Positions 1 to 6,703 of a stretch of 33,822 bases of DNA are shown one piece after another. The position numbers and the translations under genes were made by a program. Origin of the DNA: Alphaproteobacteria bacterium (GTDB lineage: Bacteria > Pseudomonadota > Alphaproteobacteria > Acetobacterales > Acetobacteraceae); contig JAPLOH010000057.1 in the NCBI GenBank assembly GCA_026400845.1, forward strand, positions 1 through 33,822, read 5' to 3'. The notes beneath the pieces were generated by a model. The model was not told where the DNA came from, searched no databases, and worked only from the letters and a program-made list of their open reading frames with translations. Numbering within the stretch: position 1 is the first letter of the stretch; every line of letters starts with the position of its first letter.

Positions 1-45
1 AGCCGAAGCTGGCTCATTGTTCGATGTCTCTCTACTCTTGCCCAT
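1..45 (-). CDS. N-terminal 15 codons of an unidentified gene running off the left edge
   Basis: An ATG at 45-43 on the minus strand opens a frame that reads MGKSRETSNNEPASA to the edge without a stop. It is preceded by a good ribosome binding site, GGAG within AAAGGAGAGC, about 7-8 bases before the ATG. A small inverted repeat (GAGCC at 78-82, GGCTC at 87-91) lies in the probable 5' leader. The product cannot be named from 15 residues; a lysine/serine-rich polar N-terminus is all that is visible. The start call rests on the Shine-Dalgarno match and on the lack of any competing gene here. Confidence 0.45.
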   Translation of the reverse strand, partial: MGKSRETSNNEPASA

Positions 46-190
46 GGCGTTGCTCTCCTTTGTGGATTCGACACCCCGAGCCTAATGGCTCAGGGAGGGC
101 AACGCCGCCCGAAAAGTTTCAACAGACCCCGGGACATCCCCCACCACACCAACCTTGACCAACCCTCAGCCGCCCCCATACCGTCCGGCC

Positions 191-439
191 ATGGACACCT
201 TCAACCTCTACGAAGCCAAGACCAACCTCTCCGCCCTCGTCGAGAGGGCCGCCGCCGGTGAGGAGATCATCATCGCCAAGGCCGGCCGTCCCCTCGCCCG
301 CCTGGTCCCGCTCGCCACCCATCGTGCGTACCCCCGCCCCCTCGGCCTTCTCGCCGGTCAGGGCTACAGCACCGGCGATGACTTCGATGCCCCGCTGCCC
401 GACGACATCGCGGCCGGCTTCAACAGCACCGCCGCATAG
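191..439 (+). CDS. vapB: Phd/YefM-type (VapB-like) antitoxin
   Basis: This 82-residue protein starts at the ATG at 191, giving MDTFNLYEAKTNLSALVERA, the classic Phd/YefM N-terminal DNA-binding fold (beta strand, then an 'EAKTNLS..V' helix). It continues with the usual 'GEEIIIAKAGRPLARLVPL' hairpin. A TTG at 155 is in frame but would only add a proline-rich tail unlike the family. The acidic C-terminus (DDFDAPLPDDI) fits the toxin-binding tail of such antitoxins. The stop at 437-439 lies 12 bases before the PIN toxin remnant, so the two form a standard antitoxin-first pair. The family normally autorepresses its promoter. Family assignment is secure; the symbol is generic. Confidence 0.85.
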   Translation: MDTFNLYEAKTNLSALVERAAAGEEIIIAKAGRPLARLVPLATHRAYPRPLGLLAGQGYSTGDDFDAPLPDDIAAGFNSTAA

Positions 440-451
440 CGCCGCGATCCG

Positions 452-828
452 GTGCGCCTGCTGATCGACACCCATATCCTGCTCTGGTCCCTCCTCAGCC
501 CCGAACGCCTGCCCCCAGCGCCCGCAGCGCCATCATGGACCCGCCGCATGACGTGCTGGTGAGCGTCGCCAGCCCGTCGGAGATCGCCATCAAGCACGCG
601 CTCGGCCGCCTGAACCTCCCCATCGCGCGCCTGCCCGCCCTGATCGCCGAACTCGGCTGCACCGTGCTGCCCATCACCGCGCCGCACGCTTTGGCCGCCG
701 GCGCCCTCCCGCGCCATCACGCCGACCCGTTTGACCGTATGTTGATCGCCCAGGCCCGCCACGAAGACCTCACTTTGGTGACTGTCGACGCCGCGTTCGC
801 GCAATACGAGGTGCCGCGCCTCGGCTAA
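452..828 (+). pseudogene. vapC: VapC-type PIN-domain toxin, frameshifted
   Basis: A GTG at 452 starts VRLLIDTHILLWSLL, the conserved first strand of PIN toxins with the catalytic Asp (D6). That frame soon closes at a TGA. The rest of the domain continues one frame over as SAIMDPPHDVLVSVASPSEI and on to the stop at 826-828. The break falls in a run of five C's at 512-516. Adding one C restores an uninterrupted 125-residue protein reading ERLPPSARSAIMD across the join, with all four acidic PIN positions (D6, E44, D95, D113 in the restored numbering). The gene would encode a toxic ribonuclease. As written it is broken; a sequencing error or phase variation in the C-run is possible. Confidence 0.85.
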
Positions 829-1099
829 CCTCCCGGTTCTCTGCCAGCGACAACTGGCAACTGTTCCGCCGCCTCTGCTCCCCTCCCGCCAGCCGGACGA
901 TGTCCCGCATTACCAGCCGCGCCCGGTCCATGCCCGGTTACCGCGCGCAGGACACCAGCGGGAACATCTCTAGCGCGCGCCCCGAACCACCGCCGCAAGC
1001 ACCCTGCCCCGCACCCCACGCGATCCAGATCAGCTAAAAATCCACTCATCCGCTCTTTTTCCTCTTGATTTGCCCGTCGCCGTACGATAGAAACAAATC

Positions 1100-1639
1100 A
1101 TGAACATACAGCCCTCACCCCCCGACCTGAAATCCGCTGCCGCCGGCGTTGCCGCTGAGGTGGCGGTGCTGGTGCGTGGGTTGATGACTATGCTCGGGCT
1201 TGGGTTTCTGCGGCTGTTCGTGTGGAGCAGGGACGCGCGGGCGCTCTTCGATTATATGCAGGACGTGCTGCGCCAGTTCGGCGCGCTGATGGAGCGCATC
1301 GCGGCGGGTGAGCTCCCGCCGCCGGTTGCTGCCCCGCAGGCGGGCGCCGTCCCCCCTGCCCCCCGGACGCCGCGCGCGGCCGGGGTGCGGCACGACGTGC
1401 CGCGATTCCGCCGGGTCATTGCCGAGCAGAGCGTTCCGGAAATCGCGTCCGTGCGCGCGCGGCGTGCGTCGGCGCCCCTCACGTGGTTTATCACGGCCCC
1501 GCGCGCCTCCGCGCCGCCTCGTCTGCGCGCCATGGTCGCGCTGCGCCGGCGACGATGTTCGAAAACCGATTTCGCGTGTGCGTCGAATTGCGCCTTATTT
1601 GTTCCGTTATCGTATCTTATACATCAAACTCGCCGATGA
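1100..1639 (+). CDS. hypothetical protein, helical N-terminus with P/A/R-rich tail
   Basis: This 179-residue frame starts at the ATG at 1100. Residues about 12-75 are hydrophobic to amphipathic and helix-like (AAEVAVLVRGLMTMLGLGFL, then FDYMQDVLRQFGALMERIAAGE). The remainder is rich in proline, alanine and arginine and looks disordered. Short proteins of this composition are frequent and unassigned in Acetobacteraceae-like genomes (recalled family knowledge, not checked here). No Shine-Dalgarno is visible. TTGATT at 1065-1070 and TAGAAA at 1088-1093, 17 bases apart, would put transcription start almost at the ATG, so a leaderless message is conceivable. The far C-terminus could be in the wrong frame. 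Function unknown. Confidence 0.5.
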   Translation: MNIQPSPPDLKSAAAGVAAEVAVLVRGLMTMLGLGFLRLFVWSRDARALFDYMQDVLRQFGALMERIAAGELPPPVAAPQAGAVPPAPRTPRAAGVRHDVPRFRRVIAEQSVPEIASVRARRASAPLTWFITAPRASAPPRLRAMVALRRRRCSKTDFACASNCALFVPLSYLIHQTRR

Positions 1640-1659
1640 ACCAATTCAACGGTACGAAA

Positions 1660-1701
1660 CCAGACACCTCCGCTCTCCGCGGGAGATCCCCTTCCGTCTG
1701 G
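1660..1701. other. nested inverted repeats, possible terminator
   Basis: CCAGAC at 1660-1665 pairs with GTCTGG at 1696-1701, and inside it TCTCC at 1674-1678 pairs with GGAGA at 1682-1686. The element sits just after the hypothetical gene ending at 1639 and before the convergent gene ending at 1822. A transcription-terminating structure is plausible, but there is no T-run and the outer loop is long. The rest of 1640-1821 shows nothing recognisable. Confidence 0.3.
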
Positions 1702-1821
1702 ACCGATGGGGCGCTCCTGGACGGAGCGGCGCGCGGCTTAGCTGGCGGGGTGTTGGAGGTATGGGGGTGGCGGGGGCTGCACAACATCAACCCCAACAGT
1801 CCTTGGCTCAACCAGCCGGCA

Positions 1822-2703
1822 TCAGTCCCGCACGATCCACTTGTCCCACAGCGTTGTGAGCGCGGCATAGTCGTCGCGGCCCATGCCGGCGGCGACGGCC
1901 ATTTCATACACGGTGTGGGCGGCCTGGATGGCGAACAGCGGGATGCCGTCGGCCTGCGCGAGTTCGAGGGCCAGCACGCTGTCCTTGCGAGCCGCGTCCA
2001 TCGGCATGCCCGGCGCGAAGTTGCGTTGGGCGGTGCGTTCGCCGATGCGGTGGGTGAGCGGGCGAAGCAGGCCGGCATCGGCGCCTTTCATCATGTCGAC
2101 GAATTTTTCCGTCGCGATGCCGTTGGCGCGCGCCATCGCCAGCGCCTCGGCAAGCACGACGTAGACGGCGTGGGCGACGGCGTTGTTGATCACCTTGGCC
2201 GCGGCGCCCGCCCCGGTGCCGCCCATGACCGCTTGCCTGGAGGACAGCGCATCGAGCCAAGGCTGCGCCTGGACAAGTTCGGCCGGGCCGCCGCCGATCA
2301 GCAACACGCTGCCGCCGCGCGCCATGATCTCGACGCCCGACTGGATGGCAGCATCCACGAAGGCGATCCCGGCCGCCGTGCACAGCGTGTTCATGTGAGC
2401 GATGTCGGCGGGGGTGACGGTGCTGGTTTCAATCACCAGGCTAACCGGCGGCAACAGCGCGGCCAGAGCGGCGACGGTGGCGCGCGAGGCGGCGGGGGTG
2501 GGCAGGCTCAGCACCGCCGTGGTGCAACCGGCGACCGTGTCGGCCAGGGTTTCGGCGGTGGCGATGCCGCGCCCGGCGGCCAGCGCCCGGCGCTCCGGCG
2601 ACAGATCAAAGCCCCTCACCGGGCCGCCACGGGCAAGCTGGCCGGCGACCTCGATCCCCATGTTGCCGAGGCCGATCACGGCACAGGTCTCGTTGCGCAT
2701 CAT
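1822..2703 (-). CDS. 3-hydroxyisobutyrate dehydrogenase-family NAD(P)-dependent oxidoreductase
   Basis: The 293-residue length is typical of the beta-hydroxyacid dehydrogenase family. Visible motifs are the Rossmann GLGNMG at residues 11-16, the substrate-loop motif ETSTVTPAD at 92-100, and GAGAAAKVINN around 164-174, with K170 as the expected catalytic lysine and N174 beside it. Such enzymes oxidise 3-hydroxy acids (3-hydroxyisobutyrate, tartronate semialdehyde, threonate and others) in the cytoplasm; the substrate cannot be fixed from sequence. The ATG at 2703 is preceded by GGGAGACGG, a usable ribosome binding site. It lies 54 bases after the Deg protease on the same strand and may be the last gene of that operon. 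Confidence 0.9.
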   Translation of the reverse strand: MMRNETCAVIGLGNMGIEVAGQLARGGPVRGFDLSPERRALAAGRGIATAETLADTVAGCTTAVLSLPTPAASRATVAALAALLPPVSLVIETSTVTPADIAHMNTLCTAAGIAFVDAAIQSGVEIMARGGSVLLIGGGPAELVQAQPWLDALSSRQAVMGGTGAGAAAKVINNAVAHAVYVVLAEALAMARANGIATEKFVDMMKGADAGLLRPLTHRIGERTAQRNFAPGMPMDAARKDSVLALELAQADGIPLFAIQAAHTVYEMAVAAGMGRDDYAALTTLWDKWIVRD

Positions 2704-2757
2704 AGGTCCGTCTCCCGTCGGGTTGTCTGGCCATATTGCCCGCGGGGAGGGTCTACA

Positions 2758-4116
2758 TCAGGCGCTCGGCAGCGTCACCCAGCGTTCGCCGGAGGGGCCG
2801 CGCACCAGCAACAGGATGCGGGTGAGACGGTTGCGCCTGGCGCCGTCGACCTGCGCCCAGAACTCGCGCACCGAACCCACCGCTTCCATCTGAACCCGCT
2901 GAATGACGTCACCGGGCTCGATGCCAGCCTCCGAGGAGCGGCTGTGCGGATCGACGGTGACCACCGCGATGCCGGTGACGTCAGTGGAAATCTCGTAGCG
3001 GGTGCGGATATCGGCGGTGATGGGGCCGAGGCCGAGCCCGAGGTCCGGCGGGTCGGTGAAGTCGTTGGCCATGTCGGCCATCGCCTTGCCCTGGCCGGCC
3101 TTGATGTCGTCGGGACTGTCGCCGACCGGAATCTCGACCGTCATCCGCTTGCCCGCGCGCCAGATGTCGAATGGCGCGGTGCTGCCGACATCGAGCACGG
3201 CGACGGCGCGGTTGAAGGTGCGGGCGTCCTTCAAGGTCGACTCCCCGACGCCGACGACGATGTCCCCGGGGCGCAGAATGCCGATCGCGGGGGCGCCGAT
3301 GTCGAGCCCGGTGACGATGGCGCCCTCGCTGTTGCGTTCCTTGCGCGGCAGGCCGGCGGCGTCGGCGATCATTGGGGTCAACTTCTGGACCCGCACGCCG
3401 ACCCAGCCGGGCTTGATGCGGCCGAACTGCTGCAGGCGGGCGATGACGAACTGAGCGTCGTTGGAGGGGATCGAGAAGCCGATACCGATCGAGCCGCCGT
3501 CACCCTGGGATTGCAGCGCGGTGTTGACCCCGATCACCTCGCCCTTGAGGTTGAACAGCGGGCCGCCGGAGTTGCCCTGGTTGATGGGCGCGTCGGTCTG
3601 GATGTAGTCGTCATAGGGGCTGGTGCGGATGTCGCGCTCCAGCGCGCTGATGATGCCCGAGGTGACCGAGCTGGAATATCCCAGCGGATTGCCGATCGCG
3701 ACCACCGGCATGCCTTGTTTCACCGCGCTTGAATCGCCCCAGGTGATCGGGGTCAGCGGCAGGTCGGGCTGCACCTGCAACAGGGCGATGTCGATGGCGG
3801 CCTTGCTCAGCAGCGTGGCCGAGAGGGTGGTGCCGTTGGTCAGCGTGACGGTGATTTCATGGGCGCCATCGATGACGTGGCGGTTGGTGGCGATGAGGCC
3901 GTCCTCGGTCAGCACGAAGCCCGAGCCCATGCCACGCTTGCGCGCGACGGTGGCGGCCTGGCCCTTCTGCCCGGGGGTGTCGACGAGGCGGACGGTGGAA
4001 ATGCTGACGACGCTCGGCAGCAGCCGGGCGGCGAGTTCGGTGAGGTCGACCGGGTCGCGCGCGCCGGCGGGAGTGGCGAACAGCAACGCGAGGGCGGCGG
4101 CGATCAGCTTGCGCAT
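2758..4116 (-). CDS. HtrA/Deg-family periplasmic serine protease with two PDZ domains
   Basis: This 452-residue protein has a signal peptide (MRKLIAAALALLFATPAGA), a trypsin-like domain and two PDZ-like domains (about 235-330 and 355-445). The catalytic triad is visible: H80 in TNRHVI, D109 in AIDIALL and S183 in GNSGGPL. The family degrades or refolds misfolded envelope proteins in the periplasm. The start lies 10 bases after the stop of the glutathione peroxidase gene, so the two are almost certainly co-transcribed. That links envelope protein quality control with peroxide detoxification. It could be called degP/degQ-like; orthology is not decided here. Confidence 0.93.
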   Translation of the reverse strand: MRKLIAAALALLFATPAGARDPVDLTELAARLLPSVVSISTVRLVDTPGQKGQAATVARKRGMGSGFVLTEDGLIATNRHVIDGAHEITVTLTNGTTLSATLLSKAAIDIALLQVQPDLPLTPITWGDSSAVKQGMPVVAIGNPLGYSSSVTSGIISALERDIRTSPYDDYIQTDAPINQGNSGGPLFNLKGEVIGVNTALQSQGDGGSIGIGFSIPSNDAQFVIARLQQFGRIKPGWVGVRVQKLTPMIADAAGLPRKERNSEGAIVTGLDIGAPAIGILRPGDIVVGVGESTLKDARTFNRAVAVLDVGSTAPFDIWRAGKRMTVEIPVGDSPDDIKAGQGKAMADMANDFTDPPDLGLGLGPITADIRTRYEISTDVTGIAVVTVDPHSRSSEAGIEPGDVIQRVQMEAVGSVREFWAQVDGARRNRLTRILLLVRGPSGERWVTLPSA

Positions 4117-4126
4117 GGCAGCACCA

Positions 4127-4681
4127 TCAAGCCGAGGCGGCCAAGGCGGCCGTTATCGCATTGCGCACCTTCAGCCCTTCCGGCTCATCGCCCGAGCCGA
4201 AACAGGCGATGATTCGCCCGTCACGGCCGATCACCACCTTGTTGAAGTTCCACGTCGGTTCCCAGTTCCGCTGCGCCTTCACCCATTTGTAGAACGGCGC
4301 CGCGTCCTCGCCCTTGACCTTGGAGAGGCCGGCGAGCGGGAAATCGATCCCGAAGGTCGTCTCGCAGAACGCCTTCACCTTGGCGTTGCTGTCGGATTCC
4401 TGGTTGAAATCCTGGCTCGGCACGCCGATCACCGCAAAGCCGGCGGCGCCACGTGTCTTGTGCAGCTTTTCCAGCGCCTCGTACTGATAGGTGAAGCCGC
4501 AGAAGCTCGCGGTGTTCACGACCATGATCGCCTTGCCCTTGAACGTCGCCAACTTAAGGCTGCCGCCGTCGATGTCGGGAAAGGCGAAATCCCAGGCGAG
4601 CGGGTCGGCGGCGTTTGCTCCGGTCATGGTGAGGCCTCCGAGGGCAGTTGCTACCAGGGCACGGCGGGAGATTCCAGACAT
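4127..4681 (-). CDS. glutathione peroxidase family protein with Tat-like signal
   Basis: This 184-residue thioredoxin-fold peroxidase reduces hydroperoxides with thiols. The peroxidatic residue is a cysteine, C61 in NTASFCGFT, encoded by TGC and so not selenocysteine. Q94, W144 and N145 (TWNFNKVV) complete the usual tetrad. C106 (KAFCETTF) sits where thioredoxin-dependent members carry the resolving cysteine (inference). The N-terminus MSGISRRALVATALGGLTM has a twin-arginine pattern followed by a hydrophobic stretch and an AxA-like site near ANA-AD, so export through Tat is likely. The ATG at 4681 has GGAGG about 8 bases upstream. It leads the operon with the Deg protease. Confidence 0.92.
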   Translation of the reverse strand: MSGISRRALVATALGGLTMTGANAADPLAWDFAFPDIDGGSLKLATFKGKAIMVVNTASFCGFTYQYEALEKLHKTRGAAGFAVIGVPSQDFNQESDSNAKVKAFCETTFGIDFPLAGLSKVKGEDAAPFYKWVKAQRNWEPTWNFNKVVIGRDGRIIACFGSGDEPEGLKVRNAITAALAASA

Positions 4682-4743
4682 CGGACAGGCCTCCAGACAG
4701 TTGCGGGATGGCTCAGGAATGGGACCGGCGCCATGGGGATCAT
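4651..4743 (-). CDS. possible 30-codon leader ORF overlapping the peroxidase start
   Basis: An ATG at 4743 on the minus strand has a near-perfect Shine-Dalgarno (AGGAGGGG, 7 bases upstream) and encodes a 30-residue peptide beginning MIPMAPVPFLSHPATV, ending at a TAG at 4653-4651. It overlaps the first 31 bases of the glutathione peroxidase gene in another frame. Translating it would run ribosomes across the peroxidase start, so it could act as a regulatory upstream ORF. The peptide resembles nothing known, and the ribosome-binding match may be chance. Confidence 0.3.
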   Translation of the reverse strand: MIPMAPVPFLSHPATVWRPVRCLESPAVPW

Positions 4744-5123
4744 GACGGCTCCCCTCCTGATACGTTACATCCCGGAGATTGGATGTCTTTGCATTATGCC
4801 AATCCCACCGAGGAAGAAAGCGGTTCTATGACCGCCAGGGCCTTGCCGGCCGCTCCGGCCCTTGAGAACGCTGGGGCACCGCGCTCGATGGCGAAGCCGA
4901 GTCTTTTTGGCCACAATCTCGTTAATTGTGAGGGTTGGCGTGAAAACCTGCTCGCAATAGCGATTTTTAACGATCAAATACCGAGCGGTTGATCGTGTCC
5001 TGAGGCATGTGCCGCAGGTATTCGGCATGGATCATACGGAATTGCCCGTCGAAACCGCCGGCCGAGCCCTTGGGGCCGGCAGCGCCCGCTGGTTTGTTGC
5101 ATGCGCCTGATCGCCTTGATCGC
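4744..5123. promoter_or_regulatory. non-coding stretch with inverted repeats between divergent genes
   Basis: About 380 bases separate the minus-strand peroxidase operon from the plus-strand response regulator, and the stretch is locally more AT-rich than its surroundings. Two inverted repeats stand out: GATTGG (4777-4782) with CCAATC (4799-4804), and CACAAT (4912-4917) with ATTGTG (4925-4930). The second spans 19 bases, the size of a dimeric repressor site. CATAAT on the minus strand (forward 4793-4798) could be a -10 for the peroxidase operon, but no matching -35 is evident. Open frames across this stretch on either strand look spurious. Confidence 0.4.
4912..4930. promoter_or_regulatory. 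candidate operator, CACAAT-N7-ATTGTG
   Basis: This is a perfect 6-base inverted repeat with a 7-base spacer (CTCGTTA) in an AT-rich pocket upstream of the response regulator. The geometry fits a dimeric helix-turn-helix regulator. No specific regulator can be named. Confidence 0.3.
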
Positions 5124-5543
5124 ATGCGAGTAGCCAGGGAGATGCGCCAACGCCATGTTCTCGTGGTCGAGGACCATCACCTGGTTCGCCACGTCATCGC
5201 ACGATCGTTGCGCAGCGCCGGGTTTCAGGTCAGCGAGGCGGATCATGCCGAACGCGCCGCCGAGCTGTTGGTCGATGCCACCATCGATGCCGCGGTGCTG
5301 GACGTCTCGCTGCCCGGCAGCATGAACGGCATCCAGCTCGGCCGCTGGCTGCGCGCCCGCCAGGCGGCGCTGCCCCTGGTGTTCATCAGCGGCATGACCG
5401 ACTGGGAGATCGTGGACGCCATTCCGGATGATCCGCGCTCGCGCTTCCTGCGCAAGCCGTTCGGCGCACGCGTCATCGTCGATCTGGTGTCGGGGTTGCT
5501 GTCGGACCGCTACGGGATGGGAGCCGTGCAGTCGGCGGATTGA
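5124..5543 (+). CDS. single-domain response regulator (receiver only)
   Basis: From the ATG at 5124 the product is 139 residues, essentially one CheY-like receiver domain. The acidic pair is in VLVVEDHH, the phospho-acceptor is D60 in AAVLDVSLP, the conserved Ser is in VFISGM, and the lysine is in FLRKPFG. No DNA-binding or enzymatic output domain follows, so it probably acts by protein contact, relays phosphate, or acts as a phosphate sink. A second ATG at 5142 (MRQRHVLVVED) is an equally plausible start. Upstream codons back to 5007 are open but un-receiver-like. No histidine kinase is encoded in the window. Confidence 0.88.
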   Translation: MRVAREMRQRHVLVVEDHHLVRHVIARSLRSAGFQVSEADHAERAAELLVDATIDAAVLDVSLPGSMNGIQLGRWLRARQAALPLVFISGMTDWEIVDAIPDDPRSRFLRKPFGARVIVDLVSGLLSDRYGMGAVQSAD

Positions 5544-5667
5544 TCCCCGACCGCACGACCCCGCCAGCGCAACACCGGCCGCTCCCGCCGTTGACGCTCC
5601 TCACCGGCCCGCTTAGCCTCGGCCAGCGCTGCGGCGCGGTCTTCAATCAATCGCCAAGGGGAACACC

Positions 5668-6045
5668 ATGTTCAGCCATCTCTTCGTCGGGGGCAATGAC
5701 CTCGCCAAGTCCAAGGTTTTCTATGACGCGATCTTCGGGGCGCTCGGCGCCAAGCCGGGCGTTCATGACGCCGCCAAGGGCCGCATCATGTATGCCCATG
5801 GCGGCAGCGCCTTCTTCGTCGCCACGCCGATCGACGGCAAGCAGGCGACGGCGGCTAATGGCGGGACCATCGGCTTCGCGATGACCAGCCCAGAGCAGGT
5901 CAAGGCCTGGCATGATGCCGGCGTGGCCGCTGGCGGCAAGTCGATCGAAGATCCGCCGGGGCCGCGCGGGCAGCTTTACTTGGCTTACTTGAGCGACCCT
6001 GATGGCAACAAGCTGTGCGGCCTGCACCGCATGCCCGCCGCCTGA
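5668..6045 (+). CDS. VOC-superfamily (glyoxalase/bleomycin resistance-like) protein
   Basis: This 125-residue protein has a single VOC fold: MFSHLFVGGNDLAKSKVFYD at the N-terminus, a central strand GGSAFFVATPIDG, and the C-terminal signature LSDPDGNKLCGLHR. Members bind a divalent metal and catalyse isomerisation, ring cleavage or sequestration chemistry. The ligand set here (H4, with a Cys/His-rich end in place of the usual Glu) does not identify a substrate. AAGGGGA lies 6 bases before the ATG, so the start is firm. It is separated from the next plus-strand gene by a strong hairpin. Confidence 0.88.
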   Translation: MFSHLFVGGNDLAKSKVFYDAIFGALGAKPGVHDAAKGRIMYAHGGSAFFVATPIDGKQATAANGGTIGFAMTSPEQVKAWHDAGVAAGGKSIEDPPGPRGQLYLAYLSDPDGNKLCGLHRMPAA

Positions 6046-6052
6046 ACCGCGT

Positions 6053-6093
6053 GCCGGCCGGTATGGTGCCCCGCTTGGGCCATGCCGGTTGGC
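6053..6093 (+). terminator. 14-bp stem-loop between the VOC and TMEM175 genes
   Basis: Bases 6053-6066 pair with 6080-6093 over 14 consecutive positions (11 Watson-Crick and 3 G-U pairs in RNA), closing a 13-base loop. It starts 7 bases after the VOC stop codon. There is no T-tract, so it may be a weak or attenuating terminator, or an RNA-stability element in front of the TMEM175-type gene at 6110. Confidence 0.45.
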
Positions 6094-6109
6094 GTTGGGG
6101 TGCGCCCGG

Positions 6110-6700
6110 ATGAACAAGACCCGGCTCGAAGCCTTCAGCGACGGCGTACTCGCCATCGTCATCACTATTATGGTGCTCGAGCTGAAAGTGCCGCATGGCG
6201 ACGGGCTCGATGCGCTGCTGCCGCTGCTGCCGGTGTTCCTCAGTTACGTGCTGAGCTTCGTCTATGTCGGCATCTACTGGAACAATCATCACCACATGCT
6301 CCAGGCCGCACGCAGCGTGAATGCCGCGATGCTGTGGGGCAATCTGCATCTGCTGTTCTGGCTGTCGCTGCTGCCGTTCAGCACGGGCTGGATGGGCGAG
6401 AACCACTTCGCCCGCTGGCCAACCATCGTCTACGGATGCAACCTGCTGGCTTGCGCGATCGCGTATACGATTCTGCAGGCCAGCCTGCGGCGCCATCATG
6501 GGCCGGATAGCGCCATCACCCGGGCGATCGGGAGCGACATCAAGGGCAAGACGTCACTCGCGCTCTATGTTCTCGGCATTGCCGGCGCCTGGTTTGTGTC
6601 GCCTTGGGTCGCCATGGGGTTCTTCGTCGCCGTGGCGCTGATCTGGCTGGTGCCGGACCCGCGGATGGAACGCGTGGTGGCGCCGCACCGGCCGGAGTAG
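6110..6700 (+). CDS. TMEM175-family (DUF1211) integral membrane protein, likely K+ channel
   Basis: This 196-residue protein has about six hydrophobic segments (near 8-25, 36-56, 73-93, 105-122, 150-167 and 170-188). The first carries the family signature RLEAFSDGVLAIVITIMVLE, including R5, F9, S10 and D11 of the R-x3-FSD motif. Bacterial members form tetrameric potassium-leak channels in the inner membrane (family knowledge). The start at 6110 is chosen because the signature normally lies a few residues from the N-terminus; the longer in-frame extension is not membrane-protein-like. The gene ends 3 bases from the convergent permease gene. Confidence 0.9.
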   Translation: MNKTRLEAFSDGVLAIVITIMVLELKVPHGDGLDALLPLLPVFLSYVLSFVYVGIYWNNHHHMLQAARSVNAAMLWGNLHLLFWLSLLPFSTGWMGENHFARWPTIVYGCNLLACAIAYTILQASLRRHHGPDSAITRAIGSDIKGKTSLALYVLGIAGAWFVSPWVAMGFFVAVALIWLVPDPRMERVVAPHRPE

Positions 6701-6703
6701 CGC

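Noticed and set aside
829-1099. small genes in the 271-base gap after vapC
   Set aside because: Short frames exist on both strands, but none has a ribosome binding site or family-like sequence.
1483-3732. 749-codon open frame on the plus strand
   Set aside because: It lies opposite the oxidoreductase and Deg protease genes, whose motifs are unmistakable. It is an antisense artefact of high GC content and has low-complexity, gene-unlike composition.
4499-4501. possible selenocysteine in the glutathione peroxidase
   Set aside because: The codon at the active site is TGC, so it is an ordinary cysteine enzyme.
5007-5123. N-terminal extension of the response regulator back to 5007
   Set aside because: The extra 39 codons do not resemble a receiver or any domain. 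Starts at 5124 or 5142 give a normal single-domain length.
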